Below are positions 35,681-47,700 of a DNA stretch of 64,000 nt, one piece after another. Each line of letters starts with the position of its first letter. Position 1 is the stretch's first letter. The DNA lies in contig OX465583.1 of NCBI GenBank assembly GCA_950022655.1, positions 33,507,360-33,571,359 on the forward strand. Reading direction: 5' to 3'. Position numbers and translations under genes: made by a program. The stretch comes from Alentia gelatinosa. Taxonomy: Eukaryota > Annelida > Polychaeta > Phyllodocida > Polynoidae. Under the pieces are notes generated by a model, which saw only the letters and a program-made list of their open reading frames with translations, had not been told where the DNA came from and searched no databases.

Positions 35681-36593
35681 TGCGTTACACACATATTAGT
35701 GGGAAATGCCTAAGTATTGCACAAGGGTGAATGTGCATGATAGACTTTAAAGGCTATTTCTCTCCGATAAAGACATATTGTTTTTACCATGAATCTTGTA
35801 CAACCTTTCGATAATTGATCCTTCTCCTTCTGGCCATGAGACAATGCCAATGAGCATGTTGATCTAAATACATGTACAAAGATAATGACACTGTTAACGC
35901 AGAGAAGGGTCTGACCAAGGTATAACCATAGAACCTAGGGTTACCTTGGTTGCACTATTCAAACCCACAATGAATTAGAACTATGATATCTATATCTATA
36001 TATATATATATATAGGAAAACAACATGAAAAATGATTATTTCTTATCTAAATTTGCGCTTATTTCTTATTTGAAATAACAGGTCAAAAATATCTGGAGGC
36101 TTCGTTATATTCTACACGGCAATGCCTTGAGGCATTTCCACGCCCTACATGGCAATGACTCCAGGTATCATCAGGATTGAAATAGTTAAAGATGATACAA
36201 AGCAAATAATCTCTTTTAATTAATTCTAAAGAGTATGCCCCACACGGCCATCAGACACATGCGGAACGGGGCTGACAGGTTACTTTCAGCTACAATGGTT
36301 CCCATTGAGGCAGAGCTCACTAATGATAGCTCTGCTTGCTCTGTAAGTCATAGTAATAGTTTCAGGGCAACCTGACATCCGACTACTGGGGTCCAGTGGG
36401 GTATAACGAGATCTCTCCAATGCTATGGGTCATTGACTGCTTGGCAGTTAGAGCAGTCGGAGCACTGTGAGTGGTGAGGCATACATACAAAACAACATTA
36501 CATGGCATACATTTAGTGTAAGTAGATCAACATTTATACAGGATGATTTTACTTTGTGTTACATGCTTTCTTATGTGTATACAGACTGAGATA
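35681..36593. other. AT-rich non-coding DNA
   Basis: Contains a short TA tract at about 36000-36013 and a small palindrome ATGCCTTGAGGCAT near 36124. No gene. Confidence 0.4.
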
Positions 36594-36596
36594 TAG

Positions 36597-36676
<80 letters not shown>
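36594..36676. repeat. (GATA)n then (GA)n microsatellite
   Basis: About six GATA units run directly into about 30 GA units. The minus-strand open frames rich in Leu/Ser across it are artefacts of the repeat. Confidence 0.95.
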
Positions 36677-36678
<2 letters not shown>

Positions 36679-38639
36679 GGTAGGAGCAGTGACCCATGAC
36701 AGGTACATTCAAGGTTGGATTGGTGGTAGTGGTGATTGGTGGTGGTGGTAGTGCTGGGGGACACACAGACGCGTACTCTCACTGTGTGAGGGGCGGGTCT
36801 TTATTTTTAATGAAATTATCATCAAGCCAATCGTACAACTAACCATGATTGGCTTTACATATATAGATATAACAACATTCCCTTCTCCGATATATATTGA
36901 GTAGAAGCTAATGAAACATTTGAAATATTTATAGCAAAGTTATTAACAATACTTCACAGAAACTGATGTTCCTGGCTCCAATACTAAAATGGATATGAAT
37001 TAATGAATTACATCGCTCAAGCGTGGTTTTGGCCCGATCGGTTAAAGTAAGGGGCCTATATAAGCTCTATTTAGAAGCCACATAGATTGTAATGATGGCG
37101 CCCCGTGTTATTCAAACTGCATACCAAAATTGGATGGGTTTTTTTAGGTTTCTCTATTATTCTCAAGTTATTAGAGGCCAGAGCAGGCTTTCGGATGCTA
37201 CTATATCTTGTTCCAGTAACCTGGTAATTAATTATTTATTCGTTTCTTTTATCCAGTTCAGAAGACGTAGTTGCTTCAAACAGACTAACGCCAAATGGGC
37301 CAACCTTTTGCAGGGAGCTGAGTAAGTAGCTTAATGTTATTGAGCACGGGAAAAACGCGCTTATATACGCTGCCTAAAGGTTATAGTAATCGCATAGACT
37401 TTCAGCTTGCTGCAAAAATGACTAACCCTTTACTATCCATGTGACAACTATAAAGGCCTGGCAAATGGTCAGGAAACCAGATCCCCTGTCCCAATACTAA
37501 CTTGGTTCCTAAAAATATAACTTTTTGTTCATAGTCTCATTGAAGACAAATAATTCACTATGTCAATCTTGCCATTAAATAATAGACACTTAGTTATAGA
37601 TACTGTAATCTTCTACAAGATAAGGAAACTATTAGATAATGTTAATGACAAGATGTGGAATTCAAATTTTCAAATCGTATTGGACAGACCTAAATTCACT
37701 ATCATATCTGATGGGACAGACTTGATTGTGTGATATCCAAATCCGAATGGCAAAGGGCTAGCAACTGTGCCCTCCTTCCTTCCATGCCTTCATCCAGCAT
37801 TGCACCTCAGACTTGACCATAGACTTGCTCAAGCCCTTGATTATGGATTTCCATGAAAACAGACAGGCAGAGACTCTGATGTAAACACATAAATAAACAG
37901 CCTGGAACAGAGACAGATTGAAAGTATGACATACATACATACATATGTACATACAGACAGACAGGGACACGGACAGGAGAGACAGCTAAAGATTATCATA
38001 TAGATAATTTAGTCAAATGTAATCAACCTTATTGGTATGTAGTTGCATTTCGGATTTCTTGCGATAAATATATTCCACAAGTTTGTACAGCGAGTGGAAT
38101 AATTCTGGTGAAAGAAGCATGGTAGGCGGGAGGCCGTATACTTTCATTATTGACCGAGAACAATAAAAGTTAGAATGTTTGCTTATTATCATATACCTTG
38201 AATCAATTAAAAACAACATTTTAATCACTTGCAAAGTCGTTGACTTACAGCCTATCTAATGATCATGCTAGCCCTAAATTGACCTACCGCCCAGAGGCCT
38301 CTAACCACGTTTCCAATGTTTTAAGACCCTGTCACCACGTGGGTACCCCAAGCATATCACGCAGCTTGACTGGCTCCACACTTACACATAGTGGATAGTT
38401 CTGGAATGCCTCAAGAGGGCGGCAGAAGCCTGATATTATTATATATCTGTGCACGAAGAAAAACTACCCGCTAGGGGTGCAGTATCAATAATGTAAATGA
38501 CCTAAAGCAAAAATACAAACAGACATTAATTCGCCCACAGTAAGTACCTTTCCTCATACTACCGGATTTCTCCAAACAAGAACAACTAGAAACGGCTAAT
38601 ACGATTTAATATATTAAATATAGTAAGAGTTTTGAGATA
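36677..38639. other. AT-rich non-coding DNA
   Basis: Gene-free, with short (ACAT)n runs near 37930. Only chance frames. Confidence 0.4.
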
Positions 38640-38875
38640 TACTAGCGACTTCGTCGCGTCGTATTTGATAGAGTGAGGGCTTAGTGGCACCCCCTACTGT
38701 TAACATCGTGTGACACCGATTTTACCGACTACGACTTCGTCGAGTCCGAGTTAGGGGGGAAAATATAGAAAAACGAAAAGTTGATGGTTTAATGCGGGAA
38801 TCGAACATGCAACACCTGCACTACTAGTCGGACACTCTGCTGACTGCTCCACAGAGCTGTATGACTAGTATGGTT
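38640..38875 (-). repeat. tRNA-derived SINE-like element
   Basis: On the minus strand, 38860-38793 reads as a tRNA-like head with A-box-like TGGAGCAGTCAGCAGAGTG and B-box GTTCGATTCCC. Downstream on that strand lie two copies, about 80 bp apart, of a GACTTCGTCG-containing hairpin sequence (near 38735 and 38650). Pol III head plus body suggests a SINE. Confidence 0.45.
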
Positions 38876-40310
38876 CAAATACTTAGACTGATGGCTGGAG
38901 TGGTGGAGGGGGGAGGGGTATCAGCGGAGTTTTGAAAGGGCTACCAGCGAAAGTTGAGATCTCATTGGTTTCTCACGAGAAAAATAGATTAGAAAACTAC
39001 AATACTAAACTTTGATTTTGGCATGGTGTGAAATGAATCATAAGAGAAGAAGTTTGCCTGAGTATAGAAATACAAAAAAGAAGAACAGGTTCGAGTTTTT
39101 CACTGCACGAGAATCTCACTCTCGTGGGCCCTCATTCTCCAAGCCTAGGTCTGGTTCACTATGTCTCTATGTACGGGAGCAACTTCAAGCGGATTCGACG
39201 GAATTCTACCGTTTTAAATATAGTAGGTAATAATAAGAAAACCAAATACCTGTGTTTGAATTACTAGTTTATCTCACCCGTATCCCCGGACGATTAAAAC
39301 TGGGTCTATCAACCTTGTATTAAACGTCCAGGGCCACAGGTTCGGTAAAGTAATAATTCATTCACAGAAAAACAGTTTTCTCCTATTATCTCCTATAAGT
39401 TCTTGACTCATGGTAGTTCTTATTCCCTTCTTCTTAAGGTCTACACCTAGCTAGTCTAGGCCTCTAGACTTTACAAATTGTTTACGAGTGAAGGTTGAAA
39501 GTAGCCTAGGCGTCTATGTTCAAGTAGTGATATCTTAGTTTCTTGGTGAAGATTGTTGTGCACCATGGCCTGGTCTGATAGGCGACTCCTGAGGGCTCTG
39601 TTTTAGCCGTTGTAGTTTTGCCAAATTTACTTTGCTTGTTCCACCAGTAAATATAGCTGCATAATCAAATAGTGTCAGAATTGTTTGTTTGTAAAATGTA
39701 ATTGCTATTTTGGTTGGCATATTGCCTAATCTTGGTAAACATAAATGATTTTTTTATTCAAATGTCTATTTAGTTTTCGCGAGAGCCCCTACAAATTTAG
39801 GCCTGTATCTAACTGGAGGTTTGCGTTAAGTATGTGTTTTTTTTTAGATTTGGTGGGATGCAGGAACCAGCACGTTTACAGTCAATACATTGTGTTTTCT
39901 CTATTCCATAGATCTATCAATTTCTTCGTGTATCGTTTCTATAATCGAGGTCGGGTTATTGTCTCTATAGTATAGCACCAGGTAGTCAGCATGAAATAAA
40001 TATTGTGCTTTACTCAGATTTAGGATACTCTCATATTTCGGGTACTATCGGATTTGGGTTTTGCAGATTCTTAAAGAAGAAGGTTAAACAATCGCTGTTG
40101 GTTAACAAATTTAGTTTTGATATACGACGCACGAAACGGTGAGCAGGGCTCACGCACCAAGGTCAGACACCACTAATTACCTGTCCTTTTGTAATTGATC
40201 TAGGTATAATGACTATGACAACGTTGCAGTAATTGATTGATCTTGCTGAGAGTGCGACGAGCATTATAACTACGACAGGGGACAGGGACCTATAGTGGAC
40301 GATAATACAG
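38876..40310. other. AT-rich non-coding DNA
   Basis: Gene-free. No repeats or sites that I can support. Confidence 0.4.
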
Positions 40311-40720
40311 CACACCTACAGCACATACCTCCCCCCATATATTGCCCACCATCGCTTCCCAGGCGACATTTTGGATCATTTTGGATCTCTCTCTCCTGGG
40401 ACGGTCCCAAATTAATTAACACTAATCAATTAGACGGTAATAGTACCCTGAGGGTGGGGGGAGTGGGACACTAATATAGATGGCGGCACTAGGGGTCGCT
40501 ACTGCCGCGTGTCGCGCTGGCAGTGCAGAAATACATACCAACAGTCTCTGGAGGCCAGGAAAACCCGGGCCAAGAGGCCATTTTAATTTTCAGCGGGTAG
40601 GTATTAAGGGTAGATTGGCTCTGGGACGCAATAAGCGAGAAAACCGCGCCTTGGTATTGTGGTGCTCCTACCTTGGTGTCATCGATATTGGGTTCGCCGG
40701 CTTGATATATATATTTAAAG
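40311..40720. promoter_or_regulatory. island with CTCF-like site
   Basis: GC-richer block containing a GCACTAGGGGTCGC match to the CTCF core near 40485-40500. Chance frames on both strands. Confidence 0.3.
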
Positions 40721-41115
40721 ATTGGAGATGATGACATTATAATCTCTGTACAGTGTAATACCAAATGGCTATGTTTCTGTAGGTGGGGTACATTAAATAA
40801 CGTCACTGCTTCAAAATAAAACAAATATAAAATAATTTATTATATGTTTTGATTTCACATATAGTATATGCCGTCATAATTGTGCACATGTACTGACACC
40901 ACTAATTACCTGTCCTATAGAAATTTTGGATCAACCTAAATCAGCTTTCAAAAGTTATTGTGCACTGGTTAGGATTGAGCGTTCATCATGAGCTACGAAA
41001 AAAGTTGCTAACATAACCCTTGCAGAGTACCAGAAACAACTGAGAAATAAGCTCGACCATTGGTCATAAAACTCGTGTTCACAGACATCGGAATATTTCT
41101 GTTTATAGGAAATCT

Positions 41116-41174
41116 ACATATTTGTATATACACCTGGTATACACCTGATGAAAGCCATCAGCCAGTCGAAATGT
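41116..41174 (+). ncRNA. hammerhead-ribozyme-like remnant
   Basis: The conserved hammerhead boxes CTGATGA (41145-41151) and GAAA (41168-41171) occur at suitable spacing. Stem III can form between ACAT (41116-41119) and ATGT (41171-41174). Stem I can form between TGTATAT (41123-41129) and GTATACA (41137-41143) around a short loop. A at 41120 would be the cleavage-site base. The stem II sequence does not pair well, so this is probably a decayed copy. Hammerheads occur in Penelope-like and other retroelements, but no such element is visible nearby. Confidence 0.4.
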
Positions 41175-42134
41175 TGTGTGAAAATTTACATCTAGTCTTC
41201 TTAGTAGAAACTGAAAACAAAATAATTATAATTTCCTGAGTTGTTTGGTTTGAGGAAAGACTACTGTACTTTCACCTTTCAAACGTCAACCAAACGCGGC
41301 TTATCTAATTATATTTACGTCTCCTAACTCTGTGCCACCCATCTCAACAAAGCTAGTGGAATCTAGATCTTATTTTTCTAAAAGGAAAACAGGTACAAAA
41401 ATGATGCTTTGATAGATGATATGCCCTCCTTAAGGATATAGTGGGCGTAGTGGAAGTATCAAGCTTCATGAGAGCTACTCCCTAATTAAGAGGATCTGCT
41501 TTCAGTATAAATCATCATGGTCTCACTCCGTGAACTATTTATTCCATAACAAGGATACATGCATATATTGAAGTCTGATCAAACTGAATAAAGCATTACA
41601 AATCAGTGTACCTTGAAATCGTAGATCTTAGTCCGTAACATGTCCATATGCCAACAACAGGAAGACAGGAAGATTAAAATTCTTAGTGAAGATAATTGAT
41701 AAGGCAGACCTTTGCATAAGACATAGCATTCACAGCATTCCTCTGTGAGGTAGTTTATGAGTCTAAGAGTCCGTGTATGTTGCCTCGTCCACCATTTGCT
41801 AAGACTTTCTACCTCTACTAATGGCCCGCATCTATTGCCTCACACAGGAGGACGACGTCATTCCTGCTATGGAAACCGTCCCCAGGTGCACGAGGAAAGG
41901 AAACTACTATGTGCTGAGCGTCCATCTCTGGATACTTCAATCGCATGCAATTCCGCCTGACATACTAAGGCCCAGCGTCCACCTACTACTCCATTATGGT
42001 CAACAATGCACCTCCCGATAACATATCAAAATCGCGTCGGAAGGTCACCTAATATCGGGGCAGTTGATCACGTTTCTGCAAATAGGCACCGTAAAAAACC
42101 CTTTACGATGCGTGATGGATTGGCACGTCTAGAC
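41175..42134. other. non-coding flank of the retrovirus-like insertion
   Basis: Gene-free host DNA up to the target site. Short chance frames only. Confidence 0.45.
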
Positions 42135-42138
42135 ATAT
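42135..42138. repeat. target-site duplication, left
   Basis: ATAT directly before the 5' LTR, repeated at 53876-53879 after the 3' LTR. Four-base duplications are usual for Ty3/gypsy integrases. Confidence 0.75.
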
Positions 42139-42607
42139 TGTAAAGATCTGCAGTCGATAATTCTAGCTTTGTGGTATTTTTGCGTTGAAAAAGCAGCATT
42201 ATTAATTATATTATATATATTAAATCTATTCTGAATTCTTTCCTCCAAATCCAAGATGGCCGACATTGGCCAGGTTAATTGGTCCTTCCTGTGGTAAATA
42301 TAATCCTCGCTTTGAACCCGGCTTAGTCCGGCGGTTGTTTGTTAACCCAACTTCCTGGAGATGCGGGTGCGCTCGCATGTACAAAGGTGACGCTAATTGG
42401 CGCCTAACACGGCGGCCCGTATAAGCGTCCCCCACCTGGAGACAAAGGCGTCTCCACAGCTATATAAGAGAATCGAATTAAACCCAGAGCATTCAGTCTT
42501 ACCTGGATTCTGTTACCTACAACATCTATGCGTTGACTCCAACCTTATTTAACGTATATCGACCGCTAGGAGCAGAACCGCTAATGGGATAGCCTAGAAA
42601 CTTTACA
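42139..42607 (+). repeat. 5' LTR (469 bp)
   Basis: Starts TGTAAAG and ends CTTTACA (perfect 7-bp inverted ends). Contains a TATATAAG box (42461-42468), an ATTAAA poly-A-type signal (42477-42482) and an initiator-like TTCAGTC with a likely start at A 42495. That makes U3 about 42139-42494, with a short R and then U5. A GGAGAC/GTCTCC hairpin sits just before the TATA box. Matches 53407-53875 base for base on inspection. Confidence 0.95.
42461..42499 (+). promoter_or_regulatory. LTR core promoter
   Basis: TATATAAG at 42461 with an initiator TTCAGTC 34 bp downstream (A at 42495). Spacing is right for RNA polymerase II. Both are repeated in the 3' LTR. Confidence 0.6.
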
Positions 42608-42608
42608 T

Positions 42609-42624
42609 TGGCGACCACGACGAG
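42609..42624 (+). promoter_or_regulatory. primer-binding site, tRNA-Arg type
   Basis: TGGCGACCACGACGAG begins one base after the 5' LTR. TGG pairs with the tRNA CCA end. The next bases fit an acceptor stem CGTGGTC with discriminator G and a T-stem, as in animal tRNA-Arg (UCG/CCG). Identity of the tRNA rests on my memory of the human sequence for about the first 12 bases. Confidence 0.65.
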
Positions 42625-43262
42625 ACGATTGGATTCGAAATCAGTTAGACTATGAAGTAACTCCTGGAAGCCGGGAGGTGTAGAAACAAGCCGGAATTGG
42701 GCCGTGTGTGTACGGGGAGCGCCCCGGGAAGCGGACACGGCGGAGTGCGAGATGAACCCACCGGCTATGAACGCACCGTTCCCGGGAGTTGGACGCCGCT
42801 ACGGTCACGGATCTCGGACGATGTGTACGACCACTGCCCACCACGCCGGGAGCAGCCTGTAGAATCGGCCGCACCCGCCGTCACCGCCGCCGCCGTCACC
42901 GCCGCCGCCGTCACCGCTGCCGCCGTCAAGAGGCACGCACCGGGAGATGTCTACGGGATCCGCCATCACTGCCGCCGCCGTCCCGTGCCCCCGCTCCCGC
43001 CAACTCCGCTGCCGACACGGCCGCCGCTGACACGGCCACCGACGACACGGCCACTACGGACTCGAGCAGGGAAGTGACATTCTGCTATGATATAACGTTT
43101 TGATGTGGGCGTGGAAGGTACTTGCATGCCGGTAGTTCTGTGTTAGCGACAGTCGGACCGAGCGGACCAGCAGCTGTCGCACGTGGGAATCGCAACAGGT
43201 TCGTGCCATATAGGTGATTGACGTATATATAACGTGTGTGGTTATTTACGCAATTCGGAAGG
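42625..43262 (+). other. retroelement 5' leader
   Basis: About 640 bp between primer-binding site and gag. The middle (about 42880-43060) is low-complexity and CpG-dense, with tandem CGCCGCCGTCAC-type and GACACGGCC units. Several ATGs occur before the gag ATG, some opening tiny ORFs. A 126-codon frame crosses it but starts only with TTG and is repeat-derived, so I do not call it a gene. It probably holds the packaging signal and a splice donor, neither of which I can place. Confidence 0.5.
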
Positions 43263-44666
43263 ATGGCCGAACCCAGTGTGTTGCCTGAGGATTTCCAGGT
43301 GTGGCTTAACGCTGGGAAGTTGGCGGGGACTATTCCGACCGACTTTACTGTCGCCAACACAGAGCTGCTGGGCAAGCTGTGGAAGCAGTACCTGGCCCAG
43401 ACCTGTAAGGAAGTGAAAGATGTCGCTATCTACGAGTTGGAACAGCGACTTCGCGCCGAGTTTACGCGACAGGCCGACCTCCGGGCTCAACAACACGCTC
43501 TGGAATCCCAGCAGCAGGCCATGGAGCTCGCCGAGGCGGCGCGACAGCTCGCCGAGGCCCGTGCGATCATTATCGACTCCGCCCCCCGGTCGCGGCCCGA
43601 GACCCATGAGTTGGCCTCGGTCAAACAGCTCATCCGGCTGTTTCGGGCGCTGCCGACCGTCGACGGTCAGGATAAAGCCGCCCTCCGCACGTGGTTAAAC
43701 GATGTGCGACAGGCGCGCTTTGTCTCCAAGGCCCCCGACGAGAAGCTGATCTCGGAGGCCCTGGCCTACTCGGCGGGGCGCCTCAAGTCGATAATCTACG
43801 ATTGCTTCGAGGACGGCGTCACCGACTTCGAGGCCGTCGAACGCAAGATAACATCAACGCTCCTCGGCATGGAGGAAATGGAGAGTCTGCGCGCTGCACT
43901 CGGGCACTTCTCTCAGACGGCCCACGAGACCGCCCCCGAGTACGCGCAGCGCTTCTGGTTGGCGGCCAAGAAAGCCTACTCGGCCCAGGAACTCGCCTCT
44001 CCCTTTGTGCTGCGGCCGACGATGCGACAGTTCGTGAGTACTCTGTCGCGAGGCCCTCTGCGGTGGGACCTCAATCTCAACACGCCCCAAACAATCGCCG
44101 AGGCTCTCTCGAGGGTCGACGCGTTGGCGAAGGCGGTGGAGAAGGAGGCGCACTCTGACGACACTCGCGTCGAGGAGGCCATGGAGGTGGGCGCGGTCGG
44201 CTCGAGGACCACGGCCGCCCGTTCCGCCAACCACCCCGCGCAAACCGCCCACCAGCGACAGATGGAGGAGATGCAGCAGGCGATAAAGTCCATCCAGGGG
44301 GAATTGAAGGCGAAAAAGGGGAACAAGGGCCACACGGTCGCGGCTGTGATGCCCGCGGCAGCGCCACCACAATCCACGATTGTGTTCGCGCCGACCCCCG
44401 CGCCCGTTCCCGCCCCCCAGCCGCTGTTTGCGACCGTCCCAGCTCCGCCGCCCCCAGCCGTCGCCTCCACTGTAGCAGCCGTCGCGCCGGGGCAGCGTAA
44501 CTCCGGCCGGCGGATGACGCCCATAAACGACATCATCTGCTACGCGTGCAATCAACGAGGCCATTATGTGGCTGGATGCCCCAGTCTGAAGGCCTCCAGG
44601 GACGCGGCACGGTCGTTAGCCCACTCCCAGGATCAAGTCGTAGCCGCCGCGACCCAGGGAAACTAA
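43263..44666 (+). CDS. Gag polyprotein of the retrovirus-like element
   Basis: Structural capsid precursor, 467 residues from ATG 43263, which has a good context (AAGGATGG). The open frame extends 9 codons upstream, but only to a GTG. Residues about 55-105 are Gln/Glu/Ala/Arg-rich and likely coiled coil. About 110-300 form the capsid-like region. About 360-410 are Pro/Ala-rich. Residues 426-439 are a CX2CX4HX4C zinc knuckle (CYACNQRGHYVAGC, 44538-44579) that should bind RNA. The stop TAA (44664-44666) directly follows a -1 frameshift heptamer. No premature stop. Family: Ty3/gypsy Gag by context and knuckle; the capsid itself is too diverged to place further. Confidence 0.92.
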   Translation: MAEPSVLPEDFQVWLNAGKLAGTIPTDFTVANTELLGKLWKQYLAQTCKEVKDVAIYELEQRLRAEFTRQADLRAQQHALESQQQAMELAEAARQLAEARAIIIDSAPRSRPETHELASVKQLIRLFRALPTVDGQDKAALRTWLNDVRQARFVSKAPDEKLISEALAYSAGRLKSIIYDCFEDGVTDFEAVERKITSTLLGMEEMESLRAALGHFSQTAHETAPEYAQRFWLAAKKAYSAQELASPFVLRPTMRQFVSTLSRGPLRWDLNLNTPQTIAEALSRVDALAKAVEKEAHSDDTRVEEAMEVGAVGSRTTAARSANHPAQTAHQRQMEEMQQAIKSIQGELKAKKGNKGHTVAAVMPAAAPPQSTIVFAPTPAPVPAPQPLFATVPAPPPPAVASTVAAVAPGQRNSGRRMTPINDIICYACNQRGHYVAGCPSLKASRDAARSLAHSQDQVVAAATQGN

Positions 44667-44735
44667 AACGCGCGTCCGACCGACGACCCTGCATTGACCT
44701 CGAGCTTCAAGGCGTGGCACTGCAGGCCCTCGTCG
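44657..44735 (+). promoter_or_regulatory. -1 ribosomal frameshift site and downstream stem
   Basis: Heptamer GGGAAAC (44657-44663) lies in the correct phase (G GGA AAC in the gag frame), immediately before the gag stop. A -1 slip enters the open pol frame. GGGAAAC is a known retroviral slip site. Downstream, CGACGA and CCTGCA (44681-44686, 44688-44693) pair with TGCAGG and TCGTCG (44721-44726, 44730-44735), a 12-bp stem with a small internal loop starting 17 nt after the heptamer. Heptamer very convincing; stem plausible. Confidence 0.8.
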
Positions 44736-47700
44736 ACTCGGGTGCGTGTTGCTCCCTGGTGTCCGTCCCCGCGGCGGATGCCTTGCGACAGGTGGGCGCG
44801 GTGGGTAAGAGTACAAGACCCCCGGCGCGACTTAAGTCCCTCACCGGCCACGGCATCTCCGTCCGCGAGGCGGTTAACCTGAAGCTGTACGGCCGGCCGT
44901 GCGACTTTAATGTGGTGGGTGATATGTCCCACGATCTTTTATTAGGGGACGACGCGTTGGAGGCTACTCACGCGATCGTAGACTATGCTTCCCCTGATAA
45001 ATCTGTAACCCTCTGTGGTCGTCGCCATGCGGTGCGACGGTCGGTGCGACGTGACGGACACATCGGTCAGCTGGTATACGAGGCCGAGTATTGGAAACGG
45101 CAATACCCCGATGTGTTCCCGGTCACCGGCCGCCCCCTCACATGCACCACCGAGGTCTACATGAGGATCAAGACGGGCGATCACCCCCCCATCAATCAAC
45201 GGCCGTACAGACTTCCCCTCGCCAAGCGCGAGGTCGTCGACCGCGAGCTGGACAAGATGCTCGCGGAAGGCATAATCGAGCCCAGTTCCTCCCCCTGGGC
45301 CTCGCCCCTCACCCTTGTCCCTAAGAAAGACGGCTCGGTCCGGTTCTGTGTAGATTACCGAGGACTGAACGCAGTTACTCGTCGCGATGCATACCCCCTG
45401 CCTCGTATCCAGGACATTGTTGATAATCTAGGTGGTGCGAAAGTGTTCTCGACCCTAGATTTAAAGTCCGGATACTGGCAGGTACCGATGCATCCTGACA
45501 GCGTCGAGAAGACGGCCGTAGCGACGCATCGGGGCCTTTTTCAGTTTAAGCGGATGCAGTTCGGCCTGTGCAATGCGCCGGCTGCATTCCAGAGGCTTAT
45601 GAATAAGGTTATCACCCCGCTGCGTAAGTTCGTTATGGTATATCTCGACGACCTCGTAATCTACAGCCGGACCGAGGAAGAACACCACCACCACATCGCG
45701 GCCGTCCTCGAGGCCTTGCGCTCATACGGCCTCGTGGTCAAAGAATCGAAGTGCCACTTCGGGGTCGACCGCGTGAAACTCCTTGGCTATGTGGTCAGCG
45801 CGGACGGCGTCTCCTCGGATCCCGACAAAGTGGAAGCCATACGTGACATGGTGCCACCCGAGGACGTAAAGGCGGTGCGACGGCTGCTAGGGTCGGCCAA
45901 TTATTATCGGCAGCTCATACCCAGATATGCCGATATTGTCCGACCCCTCGTCGCACTGACAAAGAAATACGCCCTTTTTCATTGGGATTCCGAGTGCCAG
46001 ACCGCGTGGCAGGAGTTGCGCGACGCCCTCGTGAACACGGTGACCCTCGCTTACCCGGACCCCGGTCGCCCGTACAAACTGTACACCGACGCCTCAGATT
46101 ATTGCCTCGGCGCCATCTTGGTACAAGAGGATGACCAGGGTATCGAGCGACCCGTACACTTTCTCTCACGTCGGTTTACGGAGGTGCAACGCCGATACCC
46201 TGTCATCGAGAAGGAGGCCTACGCGATAGTCTTTGCGCTTACGCGCTTACGGGCGTATTTGTACGGTGCGACCTTCCAGATTCTGTGCGACCACAAGCCC
46301 CTCAAAAGCTTATTTTTGGCCGAAATGAAAAATACGCGAGTACAACGGTGGGCCGTACTCCTTGCGGAATACGCCGCACCCATCGTGTACTTCGCTGGTG
46401 CCAAAAATGTGTGGGCGGATATGCTCTCGCGCCTCCGGTCCGATTCACCGGCCGAGCTGCCGCTGGAGGTCGCACAGATCGCCTCGGTCCAGGAAGAGCG
46501 GGAGTTGCCGTGGGAAGCGTACGGGCTGACGGAAGCAGAAGTGAAAGTGCGACAAGCAGCGATGCCTGAGTTCCGGTACGGTCTCGAGGAACAGGAGGAT
46601 TATCTGGTCAGTAATGGCCTCCTCTTTACCCTCAAACCGCCCTCGGGTCTCGCGGCTTACCCTCGCCTCATCCCCCCGTCGGAAATTCGCGCCAACTTGG
46701 TCCAGACCGCCCATCTACAGGTCTGCCACCAAGGTATGAGGAAAACTTTGCGACGACTTCACGACCATTTTAAATGGCCAGGAATGAAGCGACAGGTATT
46801 TTCCGTTCTCGCACGATGCGCCCCCTGCGGAGCCAATCGCGTCCGTGCAGAACGTCCAACCCCCGCCCCTATGCCTGTCGCCGAAAACCCGGGAGAAGTC
46901 GTCGCAATGGATCTGACCGGCCCCCTCCCCCTGAGTCGCAGCGGCGCTCGTTATCTATTATCAATCATAGACCACGCCACTGGCTATGTAGATTGTTTTC
47001 CCCTCAAAGATAAGTCCGCTGAATCGGTTTATACCTCCCTATCCCGGGAGTACATCCCCCGCTACGGCCCCCCCTCTGTCGTGTTAACGGACAACGGATT
47101 AGAGTTCAAAAACGCGACAGTGGAGGGATACCTGCGACAGCTCGGGACCGAGGTGCGACACACCACCCCCTACCACCCGCAAGCCAACGGACGCGTAGAG
47201 CGTTTTCACCGCACGCTAAAGGATATGTTGCGTAAGGTGGTAAACGCCCGTGCTTGCGAGTGGGAGGACCACCTCGGGGATGTACTCCTCGCCCACCGGA
47301 CGACCCCCAGTGACGTCACAGGCTTTTCCCCCTACTACCTTCTTTTTGGTCGTTGCCCTCCTCCCCCCTTTTCCCACCTCCGAGATCGCCCGCTAGGGGA
47401 TTCGTCGGCCCGCCTCGCCCTCCGTGTGGACGAGCACTCGCGTGCTTTGAAGGAGGCCGCCCACAACGCGGAAATAGCGAGGCAGGCTAACGTTAATCGC
47501 CTAAGCAAACAAGCCAACGCCCTCCCCCTAGAACCCGGTACCAAGGTGTTCCTACGAGTCCACGAGCCCGGACCGCTGGACCCCCGCTGGGACCCCGGAT
47601 ACCTCGTGACGCGGGCATCCGGCAACGTGGTACACGTGGTGGGCCCAACAAACAAACGGCGGACGGTTAATCGCAGTCATGTCAAGGCGGCCGACCCGGG

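Noticed and set aside
36527..36782. Minus-strand proteins rich in Leu/Ser
   Set aside because: Translation of the GA/GATA microsatellite.
42226..42435. 69-codon minus-strand ORF in each LTR
   Set aside because: Overlaps U3 regulatory sequence, repeated only because the LTRs are identical, and resembles no protein.
43236..43262. Gag starting at 43236
   Set aside because: That codon is GTG. The first ATG in frame, with good context, is 43263.
44546..44656. An independent pol start at 44546
   Set aside because: The codon is GTG, inside gag. The in-phase frameshift heptamer at 44657 explains pol expression.
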